Assembly: GCF_018687715.1 (NCBI RefSeq) | Contig: NC_056766.1 | Span: 2,046,001 to 2,110,000 of the forward strand | DNA: 64,000 nt | Source: Carya illinoinensis | Lineage: Eukaryota; Streptophyta; Magnoliopsida; Fagales; Juglandaceae | Direction: 5' to 3' | Part shown: positions 1-12,300 of the stretch, one piece after another | How the letters are laid out: every line of letters starts with the position of its first letter | Position numbering within the stretch: position 1 is the first letter of the stretch | Notes under the pieces: generated by a model | The model's database searches: none | What the model was told of the DNA's origin: nothing | Seen by the model: the letters and a program-made list of their open reading frames with translations, nothing else | Position numbers and translations under genes: made by a program

Positions 1-3000
1 ATAAGGAATCAAGCTCGGAGTTGGCATCGTTCTTTATTGCCTGCATGGAACCTTATCTATGTGAGAATAGAAAAATAACTGTCTCATGAAACAAATTGAG
101 AACAAAATGTTTTGGTGCAGTGGAGGATAAAACATCCATCCATCATCACTGTGAGAATATGCCATTTAATCTTCTAGGTAACACATCAAACGGAAAATAA
201 TAATAAGATCATTCTACCTCACCAATTTCCATATATGCATGCAATGAAAGCAGAAGAAAACTGCATTTAGATGAAGCATTCAGAAGTTGAATCGCATTGC
301 CAAAATAAGTCATTTAGTTTCATGCTACATTTTTATTTTTTTGACAATATGCAGAGCTTCAGATGCTAGTGGCGAATCTATCAATTCAATTCCTGAATCT
401 ACATTTCCACGGTAACAAACATATCAACACCAAATTACTATCGCAAACAACCCAAAGCCTGATCACTTTCTCCATGATTCTGAAGTAAAGAACTTAAAGC
501 CAAAATGATTCACAGATCAGATTGCATAAACCAGGGTAAAAACATGAATATCAGTTTTTTTACCTCATTTCTTAGGATTTCCTCTTGCGCTTCCTTTGAT
601 GCAAAAAGTAGGGCAGCAGCTTTTGCATCAACTTGCTTTTGTGCAAGTTGTTTCGGCCTTCCATTGAAATACTGTTTTGACCTTTTGTTTGACAAGGACC
701 CCAGACTTATGTGATAATTCCGGCATGCACTGTTACTTCGAATACGAGATATCATTGCATTTTTTTGTGAAAAGGCCTGTTGAGTATCTTGTGAATACAA
801 TTTAATCTCCTCACTTGCTTCAGCTTTTATTTCTTTCACGACATCTAGCATGGGAACCAAATCAGGTGGCTGGACAACAAGAGCAGTGTATTCAAATTGG
901 TTCTGAGATCCTCCACTAACAGCCCTTGTCAGGGAATATTTATTTTCCCCATCAACATTATGTTCAGAATTTGACGAGTTCATGCTTTTGAGGAGCTTAG
1001 AGTAAGGCTCATCCTCTGCAGAATCATAAAGCGGGATTTTCTCAACTGAATACCTGCAACCAAAATAAATGTGGTAACACAAAAAGAGAGAAGGAAAATA
1101 GAAATCACAAAGATTCAACACACAAGAAACAAAAGGAAACACAGTATATCAGTTTACTGAATTCTTGAAGTTGGGAAGATATAGTCACTATGGTCAAACC
1201 ACCTTTACTGGCCATCAAAAAGAAGGCAACAAACAAAAGAAAGAATCCAACACAAGTGATCAGGTCACAGGGCTGACATCTATACGGGATAATAACCAGA
1301 AATAGTTAATAATGCCATTGCTATAAGTTTTAGCTGAATTCTTTTTTTTGATAAGTAAAATAAATTATATTATCAAAAGAAGGCAATAGCCTGATACAAG
1401 ATTAGAGACCACATCTAGGTATGAACAATGGATATAAGGAACTCATGTAGCCCCAAACCATTGAAATCAACCGCTAAGGTCCATGTACAAGTTTTAGCTG
1501 AATTCTTGGTCTATGAGTTTCAGATTTTCAATGAAGTTATCAAATTTTTGGTACAACTCTGATCAAGTCACTCATTGAACTGATGGCCTGTTCCTTTCTT
1601 TCAACATCATCTTCACAGGATCCTACAGTGATGACCGTTGTGGGTTGTCATGACCTTGGGTGATAGAGGTGGGAGGTTGAGCTGGAGAAAGATATTTTTC
1701 AATAAATTAGTGGTTTTGCTAGGTTTTTTGTATTTATTTTTTATGATAAGAAGAATATATTGATAAGCATAAGAATGGAGGTCATCTGACATATGCTATG
1801 TCAGCTTTAAGCCATATTAAGAAACAGATCGGAGGACCTGCTAGCACTAAGTTCAACTAAGGGTAGGTCACGTTTTAGGAACTAAAATAGCAGTTAAGCC
1901 AAATACAAAAACTAAATAAGGAGAAACAATGAAACACGATCACACCGACACACACACAACCAGACCAGTTGAGCAAGGCCCAATCACTACAATCCAGACT
2001 GTAAAAAGGAACTGACAGCACCCAGTACTTGGAAATGAACAAAAAAAATATGCATCATAAAATATGAAAAGTTCCTTGCCTCTCATCGTCATCTTCCCAA
2101 ACATAAGTATCCTCCTGTTGAAGAAGTCACACAAAGCATAGATATAAATATATTAATTATCATGAAAAGTGGCAACAAAAGAAAACTGGTTCCCGCCTAA
2201 ATAAGTAAAGAAAACAGTAATCCATCAGAAGAACAACAATTGGAAAATGCCAAAACAGTTCAAACAACAAGAGATCATTGGGAAATGGCAATGATGCGAC
2301 CTTTAGTTACTATTGCTCTTTCTGGCACTAAGAAAACTTTATTCGTGGGTACTATGATATTTCCTATGCTTGTATTAGTAGTTTACTCAGCACCGCTTCC
2401 AAATGTTCCTCATTTCTATACTCTTTCTATTTGATTTTCGTTTTTTTTTTTAATTTCTGCTAAGTTGCTTCATTGTCTGTTCGATACAACAGAATGAAAT
2501 TGGCCAATTTCCAACTTAACCAATCTCCAAATATATGACCTAAAGTGAATGTGCACCTTCACTTTTCTACCAATTAAGGTATCTTTAAAATCTCAAGTCA
2601 GCACTTCAATTACTTCATCCAAATTTACCAGAAAACCACGAGATTTTGCCCCAAGAAATCCACAACAGCTTGCTGCACCACAGAGGCAGCGAACCTTGGC
2701 ACCACCATACCATTCAAAATTGTAGTCATATCCTAATTCTGTTCCTTTGGATATATCTTCTTTTGCAAATATTCCAACCCTTACTTCCCCCAACACGGTC
2801 CATTTCCTTGTCTCACAATTCGGTTGGCTATAAACATGAAGAAAGAACTTAGTCAATATGAAATTCAAGCATAACAAGCCATATTTTTCTATTTACATAT
2901 TTTATGAACTTAAACTTGTCTCATAAGAAAAAAAACTTGGTCTCAAGTGGCTAACCATGAATGATTAATAAACCTAGCAAGGCTTCCCTTTTTAGTAGCA

Positions 3001-5979
3001 TCAATAGATTCAGAAGCATTTAGAGAAATGATAAATGCATCCTTGAGACCTGCATCAATCGACATGATGGTAAATTGGGATTTCAGATAGAAGTAATATA
3101 GGCATGTATAAGATAAATTTATGCTCTACCCTGAATTTCATAAGCTTGGGATCTTTGCTTGGCTTCTTTCCATGATATTACTTCTCCACAGTATTCAATG
3201 ATAAACTGTCCTGCCTGAATTGGATTAAAAAAAAAAGTTAACGAAAAATTATAATCATAAATCTACTCTATCAATCCCATGCTAACGAGTTAACAATGCA
3301 GATCATGCTTTTTAATATTTGTAAGTTCTGTCATAAATGAGGTCAAAAAGGTGCCAGATGAACAATACGTTTTTTAACAAGATATACTAAGCAGGAAAAA
3401 ATGTCACGTCTTTGTGAATAATATAGGTAGGCTGATATGAAATGAATGTTAGAATAGCAGATATCGGGCAACTGATGAATGCCTATTATGTGATTGCAAA
3501 AGCTTGCATGAGGTTAGCATACTACAACCATTATATCCTCATCAGCAAGAAGACCCCACCCTCGGCCTTGAGTTTTAAACAACCTTGTTCGAGCATATTC
3601 ACATTTCTGAAATCTCTGTAACATGAAAATAAAACACATAAAAAGGATCAAATATCAGAATCATCATAATTAAAAAGGAAACTCAAAGAATACTTACTTT
3701 GAGCATGTTATTCTCCTAAAGTTTGCATAAAAAAGAAGACATTACCACAATTAAGGAGTTGTATGATGTACATAGACATGAAAGGCATCCCATAATTACC
3801 TGATTCCTGCAGAAGACACCACAAGGGCAGTAACCAGGAGTGCATTCTGTGCTGGTTAGTACATTCCAGCAACTCTCCCCACATGCACTATCAGGATAAT
3901 TAGCATTATATTTGCATTCACAGATAGCAATATCCTCCTCCTTTTGCTTCTTGTGCCTAGAAAAAAAAACTTGGCATCCTATAATTATTATATAGATACT
4001 TATAAAAATAAAATAAAAATTATTATATAGACAAGTGACAAGTCTTTATATTATCATTGAATTAATAATATTTTTTTTTGTAAGTATCATTGAATTAATA
4101 ACATTAAGTTTTTGTAAATAAATTTATAACATTAACAAACATATTAAAAAAAAAAAAAACATTAACAAACATGTTAAAAACTAACATTCACCACTCATGA
4201 TCCTCCCCCACTTTCTCTTTTTCAAGTATTTGTACAAATTCACAGAATTCTGCAGTATGGTTGTTTAATAAGACAGGTTGCTGCTGATAACACAAGAATA
4301 CCTTCTGAAACTCCTATTCTTAACTGGTAAACGCAATTTCTTCATAATTACAATTGCTGTTATTTGTATTATTATTATTCACAGTTGAAGATAAGCTTAG
4401 CTAGATATGAGAATTGAGGTGAGATTTTCTTCTTAACAATGAAAGAGCTGTTAGCAGACACATCCATTCATGTGCAAATAACTACATGTAAAGAGACTCA
4501 ACCATTGATTATATTACTAAGACCAATCCAAAAATTAACCAAGGACTCATTTGCCATACACTTTGATTGAGTGCGTGGTTCACAAAGGATTGAAGCTTAA
4601 TTTTCAAGTGTGCTACATTTAGTGCTCCCCTAGATAAATTTTCCTTTGCAAAAGGAACTCAATTTAGAAATCTCATATCAAGATATATATACATATATAT
4701 GTATATATATATAAGAATCCATTTTCTCAAGAAAACACTAGCTGCGGGTAGAAAATAGATGATATCATCTAAAACAACTCAGCATCTATTAATCACTTGA
4801 CCACAGAGTAAGACGTGCTAAAGTGGACAATATGTTCACTTCTTTTATAGTTATAAGTTACAAGAGAACCCCACAATATGTCCTCATAGTTAACAAAGCC
4901 TTTATGTATATCTCAATACTCCATAGAGCATCCCAAAACTTCCATGATGATTCCCTAGTAAGAAGAGGAAACTGTGAAGTATATCGCAACAATCCCAAAA
5001 AGATGGATATGCCATGGCGTCCTAGAACCATTTTAAGCCAAGACTGACCCCGCAAACGACCACGAATGGTCCACAAACATCTTATTATGAATGCCTGGAA
5101 AAATTCTTTTAAGAGGGAACAGAGATTACATCTCAAAATGAAAAATTAAAATGAAAATCATCCAAAAGCAGCCAGTTCACCAGGAAAGAACCAGTTGTAG
5201 GTAGACATCAAGTAAATCAAAATACTTATGCTAAAATCTCACCTAGCCCATAAAACATCAAGTTTGAACCATGTTTATACCCTACTTCTCTCAAAAGCTC
5301 TAAGTTATTAGCTAATTTTTGGGACAAGTAACAAATTTTATTAGAGTTTTAAAGGGGTGTAAACTTTTTTTTTTAAATATATAAGTAATGCAATTTTTTT
5401 GCAAGCACAGAGGGACTCAACCCTAGAGCGTTAGGAGCTATTTTCAGCAGACCTACAATCATCAAGAGAGCTGAACATTAGCTTTTAGTTCTGCTGACGT
5501 CCTCTCACAGACCTTCAAAAGGATTGCAAGCCTAGTACATAGAAAATATTAAAAATAAATAAATGATGCCCTAATAAATCTCTAGTACTTCCTTTGAATC
5601 ATCCATGGATATATGCCATTTCCCCTCCCTCTCAGTCTCATACAAATATGTATTTATTTATTCTTCATAAGTAATAATTTTATTGATATAAAGATAGGCA
5701 TAGCCCAGGTGCACTGGAAGTGTACATGTGAATACACCTATTTAAGAACCAAATGTGTATTTATATGATTTCTCAAATAGATAACTATGCCTCACTTGCA
5801 AGGAAATAAGAAGTAAGTAAATAATTGGTCAACAGGACATATTCAGCAAAGAAAACCTTAAGAAGAAAGGAAACCAAAAACTAAAAAATGAAATCTTACT
5901 TTCGATATGAGAAATCATTTTGATTGATTTCAATATATTCTGGCAGATCTTCAGTGTGTTGGTCCTTCAAGCAAAACAT
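1..5979 (-). CDS. ASHH1: ASHH1/SDG26-type histone-lysine methyltransferase, partial (C-terminus beyond left edge)
   Basis: Coding exons, 5' to 3': 5979-5900, 3956-3800, 3615-3529, 3214-3130, 3049-2956, 2827-2629, 2114-2080, 1053-564, 40-1 and onward past the window. They join in frame for 422 codons. An AWS cysteine cluster (about residues 38-90) precedes a SET domain with EYCGEV (115-120), RFINHSC (162-168) and YDYNF (201-205). A post-SET motif, CLCGAASCCGFLG, starts near 214. These are the SAM- and lysine-binding and Zn-cluster signatures of Ash1/SET2-class nuclear H3K36/H3K4 methyltransferases. The tail (YSVEKIPLYDSAEDEP and on) is specific to the ASHH1 clade, which promotes flowering in Arabidopsis (SDG26). 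The start is the ATG directly before FCLKDQHTEDLPEYIE. The intron between 2079 and 1054 has a GC donor. Introns carry LINE tails. Family confidence is high; individual junctions are slightly less certain. Confidence 0.93.
1054..2079 (-). other. ASHH1 intron with GC-AG splice sites
   Basis: The 35-nt exon at 2114-2080 ends AG and is followed by GCAAGG, not GT. The acceptor is TTGCAG just before 1053. The junction completes an Arg codon between EDTYVWEDDDE and YSVEKIP, exactly as the protein family requires. AG/GCAAG is the normal consensus for the minor GC-AG class handled by the U2 spliceosome. No GT donor nearby keeps the frame. Confidence 0.85.
1336..1420 (-). mobile_element. LINE 3'-tail fragment
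   Basis: Plus-strand T-run, then TTGATAAGTAAA and GGCAATAGCC. This matches, in reverse, the terminal block seen in the longer LINE copies at 53-56 kb (GGCTATGCCTAT followed by an A/T-rich tail). It lies inside the ASHH1 intron. Only the tail is recognisable; no coding part is seen. Confidence 0.45.
3957..5899 (-). other. ASHH1 first coding intron, with LINE tail and unassigned insert
   Basis: 1.94-kb intron. At about 5655-5745 it carries a minus-strand LINE tail (TAGGCATAGCCCAGG in plus orientation) flanked by similar AAATRTGTATTTAT stretches, a plausible target-site duplication. A 92-codon open frame on the minus strand at 5136-4858 resembles nothing I know. An (AT)n run lies at about 4684-4712. 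Confidence 0.5.
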
Positions 5980-5986
5980 AGTCCAT
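5951..5986 (-). promoter_or_regulatory. overlapping 11-codon uORF at the ASHH1 start
   Basis: An ATG at 5986 in good context (AACATGG) lies 7 nt upstream of the main ATG (5979) in another frame and stops at TGA 5953-5951, inside the main coding region. If the leader is as inferred (exon from 6002 after a TTTCCAG acceptor), scanning ribosomes meet this ATG first, so it would be expected to lower ASHH1 translation. The position is seen; the effect is inferred. Confidence 0.6.
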
Positions 5987-6785
5987 GTTACTTACGTAAG
6001 TTCTGGAAATAGGAACAAATAAGGGGAAAAAGGCCTCCCATTGGAGCTAGAAACTAAAAAATATTATTTAGTGAAGTGGAACTGAGAGCATAAACAAGGA
6101 CAGACTGACATTAAGTTCAATGATAGCTACACAATATCAATAAGGAGTGCATACATTGTACTTTATAAAATAAATGAATAAATTAAGATGTATGAAACCC
6201 CATATTCACAAGTTAAACTTAGAAAGTGTAACAAAATCGCACACAACATGTTTAAGCTACATTATAAAAAAAATTAAGAAAAAGTACGTCCGGAAAACTA
6301 AAAAAGTTTCAAGCATATAGCAAAAATGAGTAGCATACCATTGAGATTCCAAACAGAATCCTTAGACAACGAGCATCACTTCGGCTGGTTAAGCAAATGC
6401 AGAACTACAACCCCTTACTGCCTTACAAGCAACACCGATACCTACTAAATATCTGACACATCAAAATCAAGAAACACATGATTAACATTCAAGTTCTTCA
6501 TACTTTAAATTTCAAAATCGAAACACATGCAGTTCTCGTATCCTCTCCAGATGATGAATGATCATTCTCCAGTAAAATCAAATACTGAAAATAAAGGGAT
6601 AAATGTAGAGTCATCACCAGCAAAAATTAGCCAGTTTTATGCTATTTGATAGGTTTTATAACATACTCTCTAAAAACAAAAGGAAAAAGTTACGCAATGT
6701 AATTAAGACTGAAAGAAGATTAGCTAAATGATTGGAATTTCGATGATTTTAAGATCATAAGATGTAATGGAGATGAGAAACTTAC

Positions 6786-6900
6786 GTGCCCGTAAAGCTG
6801 AATTGCATAAGCAAGGGTTTATGGGATTCCCAATTCGCCTGCGCAGAGAGAGAATGGGAAGCAAAAGTTGTCAAACGACGCCGTAGAGAAGCTTGAAGAA
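6786..6900 (-). other. ASHH1: probable ASHH1 5' leader exon
   Basis: A donor GGGCAC/GTAAG sits at 6786-6785, and the matching acceptor TTTCCAG lies before 6002. The exon would be non-coding leader. The upstream end is not defined by any clear TATA box, so 6900 is only nominal. Confidence 0.45.
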
Positions 6901-8208
6901 CGACTCGCCGTTAGTCTAGTGTTGGTAGGCCGCATAGTGGGATTCGAATTTCGAACCGTGCAGTCCCTCCAAGAGTTGGGCCTCATTCTATTATCTAGGA
7001 CATCATCCTCCAAATTATAGAATCAGTCTTGAGTTTGAAATTTGAATATATATTTTATATTCGTTGATTGATTGTCGATGGAGTTTTATTATATATAAAT
7101 ATAGTCACGTATTAATTTGTGTATTAAAATTGATTTATTCATATTTAAAATTTAAATTAACACTATTTTTAATATTTTTTTACTAATCACATCATATTAG
7201 TGTACAGATTAGTGTACAATTGTGTTTGCAACTATACTTTTACTTGTCGATGAGATGATGAAAATATCATTGATAATAAAAGTGACGACTAGCTAAAATA
7301 TCAAATTTAAAGTTGTGACCAATAATAAATTGATAATAAACTAAAACCAATAAAGGGCTAACAATAAATCGAAAAATTGAACTGACAATGGGCTATATAT
7401 GACCTTGATTAACTATAAGACCATAATCAAAAGAACAAAATTGGGTTTGAAGCTTCAAATAATACTCACAACTAATAAAAGAATACTTCGAATATATGGA
7501 TTTCAGATGAAACAGAGTTAAAATGGTAATGAAGATTTTGCGAGATGTAAAGCTAGTGAAATAACTTTAAAATAAATAATCTATACCATCAAACTTAGTA
7601 TTAGCCAATGACTCTTATAGCTTATTATAATATAAAATAATATGAATAAAAGAGAATTGACAGCTACATATTTGCTATTCTCAAATGTGACAAGTTTGAT
7701 GGAATATAAAAAAATTGGTTCCTATTTATAGAGAAATTACATGAAGATGAGATAAAATAAATATCTTTAAAAATCAAATATTTTTGATTTGATAATTATG
7801 AAAACTAAATCAGTAGATTTGGTAATTATGTAATCAAATGAAGATAATAACCAAAGTCAAATTATTGATTTGGTTTAATCAAATTGAAAAAGTAATGTAG
7901 TAATGTGGTAATCAGTCAACCAAATATCAATCATGATGCATCCTTATAAAGTCTATGGTATTGATTTGTTTTTCAAATTAACAAGTGACAATTGTTTTTA
8001 AGGCATTCAGATAGTTGTAGATAGGAAGTAGTTGTTAGTTAAATCATGATTTTTTTTTTTTTTTTGGTTCCAAACATTGCAATTGTTGGCTCATGAAATC
8101 ATCATAGATCATAAGAACTTTATTTGCCTAATCATATTTTGATGCTCATCTAGTGCATTTCATTAATACTAATACTTGGCAAGACAAAATACACAAATTA
8201 TACTAAGG
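6901..8208. other. intergenic, nothing recognised
   Basis: AT-rich sequence between the divergent ASHH1 and PAT08 promoters. No open frame of note and no protein match. About 6900-7010 is GC-richer and may be the ASHH1 core promoter. Confidence 0.5.
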
Positions 8209-8590
8209 TGCAGTTTGGATAGTGAGATAAGATGAGATAGTTTTAAATAAAAGTTAAAAATTGAACAAAATACATGAGCTCGATCTCGAGAAGAACAATT
8301 TTTTTTTCATTTATTTATTTATTTATTTTTAAAAATTCATAACATACTAAAAAATTACTTCTTTAATCACAAAATAAAAATAATAATAATAATAATCGGG
8401 ACCTAATTGGGATCTATTTGTCGGTGAGTGTAGTATTTTTAATAAAATATTGTTAGAATATTATTTTTTAATATTATTATTATTTTAAAATTTAAAAAAA
8501 TTGAATTATTTATTATATTTTATATAAAAATTTTAAAAAATTATTATAATAAAATAAAATGAGATGAAACTATTTCTATATCTAAATTAA
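8209..8590 (+). repeat. family A dispersed repeat (MITE-like), with nested insertion
   Basis: Begins CAGTTTGGATAGTGAGAT and ends AAAATGAGATGAAACTATTT. The core (TTGTTAGAATATTATTTTT, then TTGAATTATTTATTATATTT) recurs at 14989-15178 and, in altered form, at 59146-59515. About 170 bp of unrelated sequence (about 8272-8440) interrupts it after TTGAACAAAATA. Termini are loosely inverted. Superfamily not determined. Confidence 0.6.
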
Positions 8591-8671
8591 GCGAAAAAAG
8601 ACTCATGCAACACATGAAAAATGCCTAGTCGAGGGTATTTCAAAGAATCTAACAATTGGGCAAAGGCACTG

Positions 8672-8697
8672 TTTTTTTTTTTTTTTTTTTTTTTTTT
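8672..8697. repeat. T26 homopolymer
   Basis: Uninterrupted T run, followed 50 bp later by an A-rich run (8751-8767). No coding context. Confidence 0.9.
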
Positions 8698-8856
8698 CCT
8701 TTATTTTTTGGCTTTTTTATTTATTTTATTTTTCTCTTCATCCAAAACTACAAAAAAAAAAAAAAAAGAAAAAGAAAAAAACAACAGCTAGGCTGTCTTT
8801 GATCTCCCAGATGTTTTGACCAAAATATTCACATATTCCCCTGCATACCCAACTGA

Positions 8857-8905
8857 GATCTTGCCACGTCACTAAGAACATCAGTTTTGATGACGTGGCA
8901 GGATC
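8857..8905. promoter_or_regulatory. inverted pair of ACGT (bZIP-type) elements
   Basis: Two 15-bp arms, GATCTTGCCACGTCA and TGACGTGGCAGGATC, are inverted repeats with one mismatch, separated by 19 bp. Each holds a C/G-hybrid ACGT box of the kind bound by bZIP factors. They lie about 480 bp upstream of the PAT08 ATG. The symmetry is seen; the binding role is inferred. Confidence 0.55.
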
Positions 8906-9058
8906 AGAGCAGAAAAGAGAAGTTTAAAATGGGGGGTAGATTAGACATTTCAAGAAGTTAATCAATTTCACTTTTTAAGGACCTGAGGAAAAGTGGGGGA
9001 ATTTCATTTCCCCATATATCACACTATCACAGTGTGGAACATTTTCCCTACAAAGGCA

Positions 9059-9081
9059 TCTCTCTCTCTCTCTCTCTCTCA
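9059..9081 (+). repeat. (CT)n leader microsatellite of PAT08
   Basis: Pyrimidine-rich CT repeat about 300 bp upstream of the PAT08 start, probably in or near the 5' leader. CT/GA tracts in this position are common in plant core promoters. Confidence 0.75.
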
Positions 9082-9299
9082 TCTCACGCAAAGGGAAAAA
9101 GAGACGGCACGCTTCCGAAAATTCCAAACTTTCAAACCGCCATCTCAGTCTCAGATATCACCCTCTCTTCCTCTCTCTCTGAAATCTTAAAGGAAACCCT
9201 CGAAGAAGAGGGCCCTGGTATGAGCCCCAATATATATTAACACCTCAAAAGCACGGCAAATCGAGTGTGGTTTCAGTGATTTGGAGGAGGGGAGTCCAA

Positions 9300-9355
9300 A
9301 TGCGAGTGAGATGAACAACCACATGTTCCAAGTCTTCGACTCTGTGCCCGCGTGA
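9300..9355 (+). promoter_or_regulatory. two short overlapping uORFs in the PAT08 leader
   Basis: ATG at 9300 opens a 4-codon frame ending 9314. ATG at 9311 opens a 14-codon frame (MNNHMFQVFDSVPA) ending 9355, 28 nt before the main ATG. A longer upstream frame from 9034 ends at 9240. All depend on where transcription starts, which the sequence does not fix. Confidence 0.5.
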
Positions 9356-9382
9356 GTGTGACTAACAGCGTGCGATTCTCTC

Positions 9383-12300
9383 ATGGCAAAGCGCGTGTAC
9401 GAAACCTGGAAAGGAAGTAATGTAAGGCACTTGTTGCTTTTTTTTACCGTTTGCATTTGAAACTTAAGCTTGTTTTTTGCTATCTCGGTGTGAAAAAATT
9501 ACTGGGTCTTCGTTGATTCTGTTATTTTTTCGGTGAATGTGCGGAACTAGGTTTGTTAATTTTGATGAATTCATCTGCGGAATTGGGTTATTAGGTCGCT
9601 TCTACTTAATTCCGTGTTTTTTTGCTGATAAAATGGAAGTTTGACCGTACGTATTAGCTATATCATCATCAGGTTTTTCTTTTCAAGAAGATGAACTCGA
9701 CGTGTTATGCTTAGTTTAGTGGATTTGGGTTGGCGGTAATGGAAATTTTAAGCTTAGAATCAGAAATCCTTTTCGAAAAGTTTATTTTATTTTCAACACC
9801 CTTAGGAACTAATGGAGGTGGCAAGAGCTGGTTTGGAGGAAGAATCCAGTGAGCAAGAAAATCGATGAAGATACTTCATTATGGACTGATTTTCTTTTCT
9901 TAATTTTGTTTACAGTTTGACTTGGGATCAACTTGGGTTCGGTGGTCAAAGGACGCATCATAGAAATTATCTTTGATTGGTTAAAAGATTCATCTTTTAA
10001 CTTTTTAAGTATCTTGTTATCTCACCTGATTCAAAAGGGTTGTATGTTGGGCTCAATTTCAAGACACACGGATGCTTATGTTTAGGTTTGCAGAGATGTC
10101 TAGTAAGTCCATCGTGCTCACTCTTCAAAAAAAAAAACTTTCTATTTTTGCACTGGTGGTTATACTTCCCCTAACCCCTAACTTCCAGCTGTAATGTTAT
10201 GCTTGATTTTGGGTGTTTATGAAATTATGAGTACTATGTGGGTAAGGGCATTTCGCATGAAGCTCCCAATGTGTTATTTGTTGCAAAAATGTATTTTTGA
10301 GTGGTTGCGATATTGCTTTGTTTCACATCAAGGCAGAAAGTTGAGGGTGAGTGCATCAGTCCAATCCTGTGATACTTGACTTTCATCTTCCTTGAACCTT
10401 TGTAGTTTCATACTAAACAGGACCATGTTTAATAGCTTCTGAAGGTTTCATATTGGTTAATGCAGTCTCCACATGCTATTCATTGTAGATAAGTGAAATT
10501 GTCATCTAAAAGGGGAAAAAAATGGAGGTTGCTTGAAATTGGGTAGTATACCCAGGTAAGGCTCGTGGGTTGAAAATTTAGAGAATTTTTTATTGGAAAT
10601 CCTGGGTTAGTAATATAATTGAAAGGCTATTTTTTTTGTGGGCATACTTATGTGAGATAATTTACCCATTCAGTGGGATGATATGCCCAGGTAAGTTCTC
10701 TCTCACTCATCTGTCTCTCTAAATGTTCTGTTGCATTTGTTTCAAAAGATATGGCTTTATGAATGTTATGTTTCCATTCAATTTTGTATTTAAGTATTTA
10801 TCGTCTACCTTTTGCAGAAGTTCATCCTTGGTGGGAGGTTGATATTTGGACCTGATGCTAGATCACTGCTTGTTACGTTATTGCTTATTCTTGTACCAGT
10901 TATCATATTTTGTGCATTTGTTGCAAGGCATCTTCGGCATGAACTTTTGCAGCATAATGTGGGATATGTGATCCTGGTGGTAGCGATTGTCTTCACTATC
11001 TACGTAAGTCTGCTCAATCTCTTATTTACTTGCCACCGAACATTTTCATGTTATGATGTGAATTTGTTTGATCGCATGTTTTGGTATATGTTCATGTTCA
11101 GATGGATGACCAATGCTTGTGCAGTCATTAACAGGCACATAATACTTAAGTTTTGCATTGTAATCTTATGATCAAGACAAGTAACAAATTTCATTATTAG
11201 GTTATCTGACCTCACTGATCTAGAGAACACGTTACATCCAAGTCCCAAGCCCAAAGTGCAACATATCTGGCACTAGAGTCAGTAGAAATGTGTCATGTAG
11301 TTGATGTTATTGTGATGCTGTATTTTTTTGTCAGCTGATCATAAACCGTTCCATACCCATTGAGTTTCTTACAACTTTATTTCTGCTCGTTTTCTCAAAA
11401 TATTTTCTTGCCAAGTCATTTTCCCTTCAATTGTGACCAAAAAAAAGAAAAATATGTAGGTCCTAAGTCAGCTGTCGCAACACTTTGGAGTGTAAATATC
11501 ACAATTGGTGGTTGAAACCTGATTTTACTAACCTTCTAATGACAAATTGATTATTCATATTAGTTGTTTTTCCTTTGGGGAGAGTTGGGTGTTCTTGTAT
11601 AACTTTAAGTTTAATATTAAGGTACCAATTGTATTTTTCCTTTAAAGAGTTACAACAAACTACCTGTCAGCGTGCAACCTAGTAGTCAAAAGGATGGCTT
11701 TGGATGAGCTGTAGTCTCAAACATCCTGGGTTTGATTTCGCACTAGGAATTCCTCTGATTATTTGATACATGGTTTTGGTGGATGGTATCCGGGGTTCTT
11801 CTCTCCAGGGGTGGGTTTAATGAGCACAGATTTGGAAAGGAGTTATAACAAATCTCTTCATCCTCTGAGATGTATTTTTTCTTCATTTTACTCTTATTAT
11901 TCTAATTTCTAGGTTTGAACTATCTCTTGGATAGGTTCTAAAAGTAATTTCCTCATTATTGATTTGTTAGGTTTTGGCATTGCTTTAATATTCTTTGTTG
12001 ATCTTGATAGGTCTTGGTACTTCTTTTTCTTACTTCAGCCCGGGACCCAGGTATTATTCCACGTAATTTACATCCACCAGAGGAAGAAATTCGGTACGAC
12101 TCTTCTTACGACATTGGGGGACGACAAACACCAAGCCTTCAGTTCCCTCGAATAAAAGAAGTAACGGTCAATGGCTATACTGTGAAGGTGAAGTATTGTG
12201 ATACCTGCATGCTATATAGACCTCCTCGTTGCTCCCATTGCTCCATTTGCAATAACTGTGTGGAGCGTTTTGACCACCATTGCCCTTGGGTTGGCCAATG

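Noticed and set aside
4858..5136. A 92-residue minus-strand protein inside the ASHH1 intron
   Set aside because: No recognisable domain, no start or splice context, and a competing frame on the other strand.
8993..9240. Small proteins from two overlapping plus-strand frames
   Set aside because: They run through a CT microsatellite and the PAT08 leader; no family likeness and Ser/Leu-rich from the repeat.
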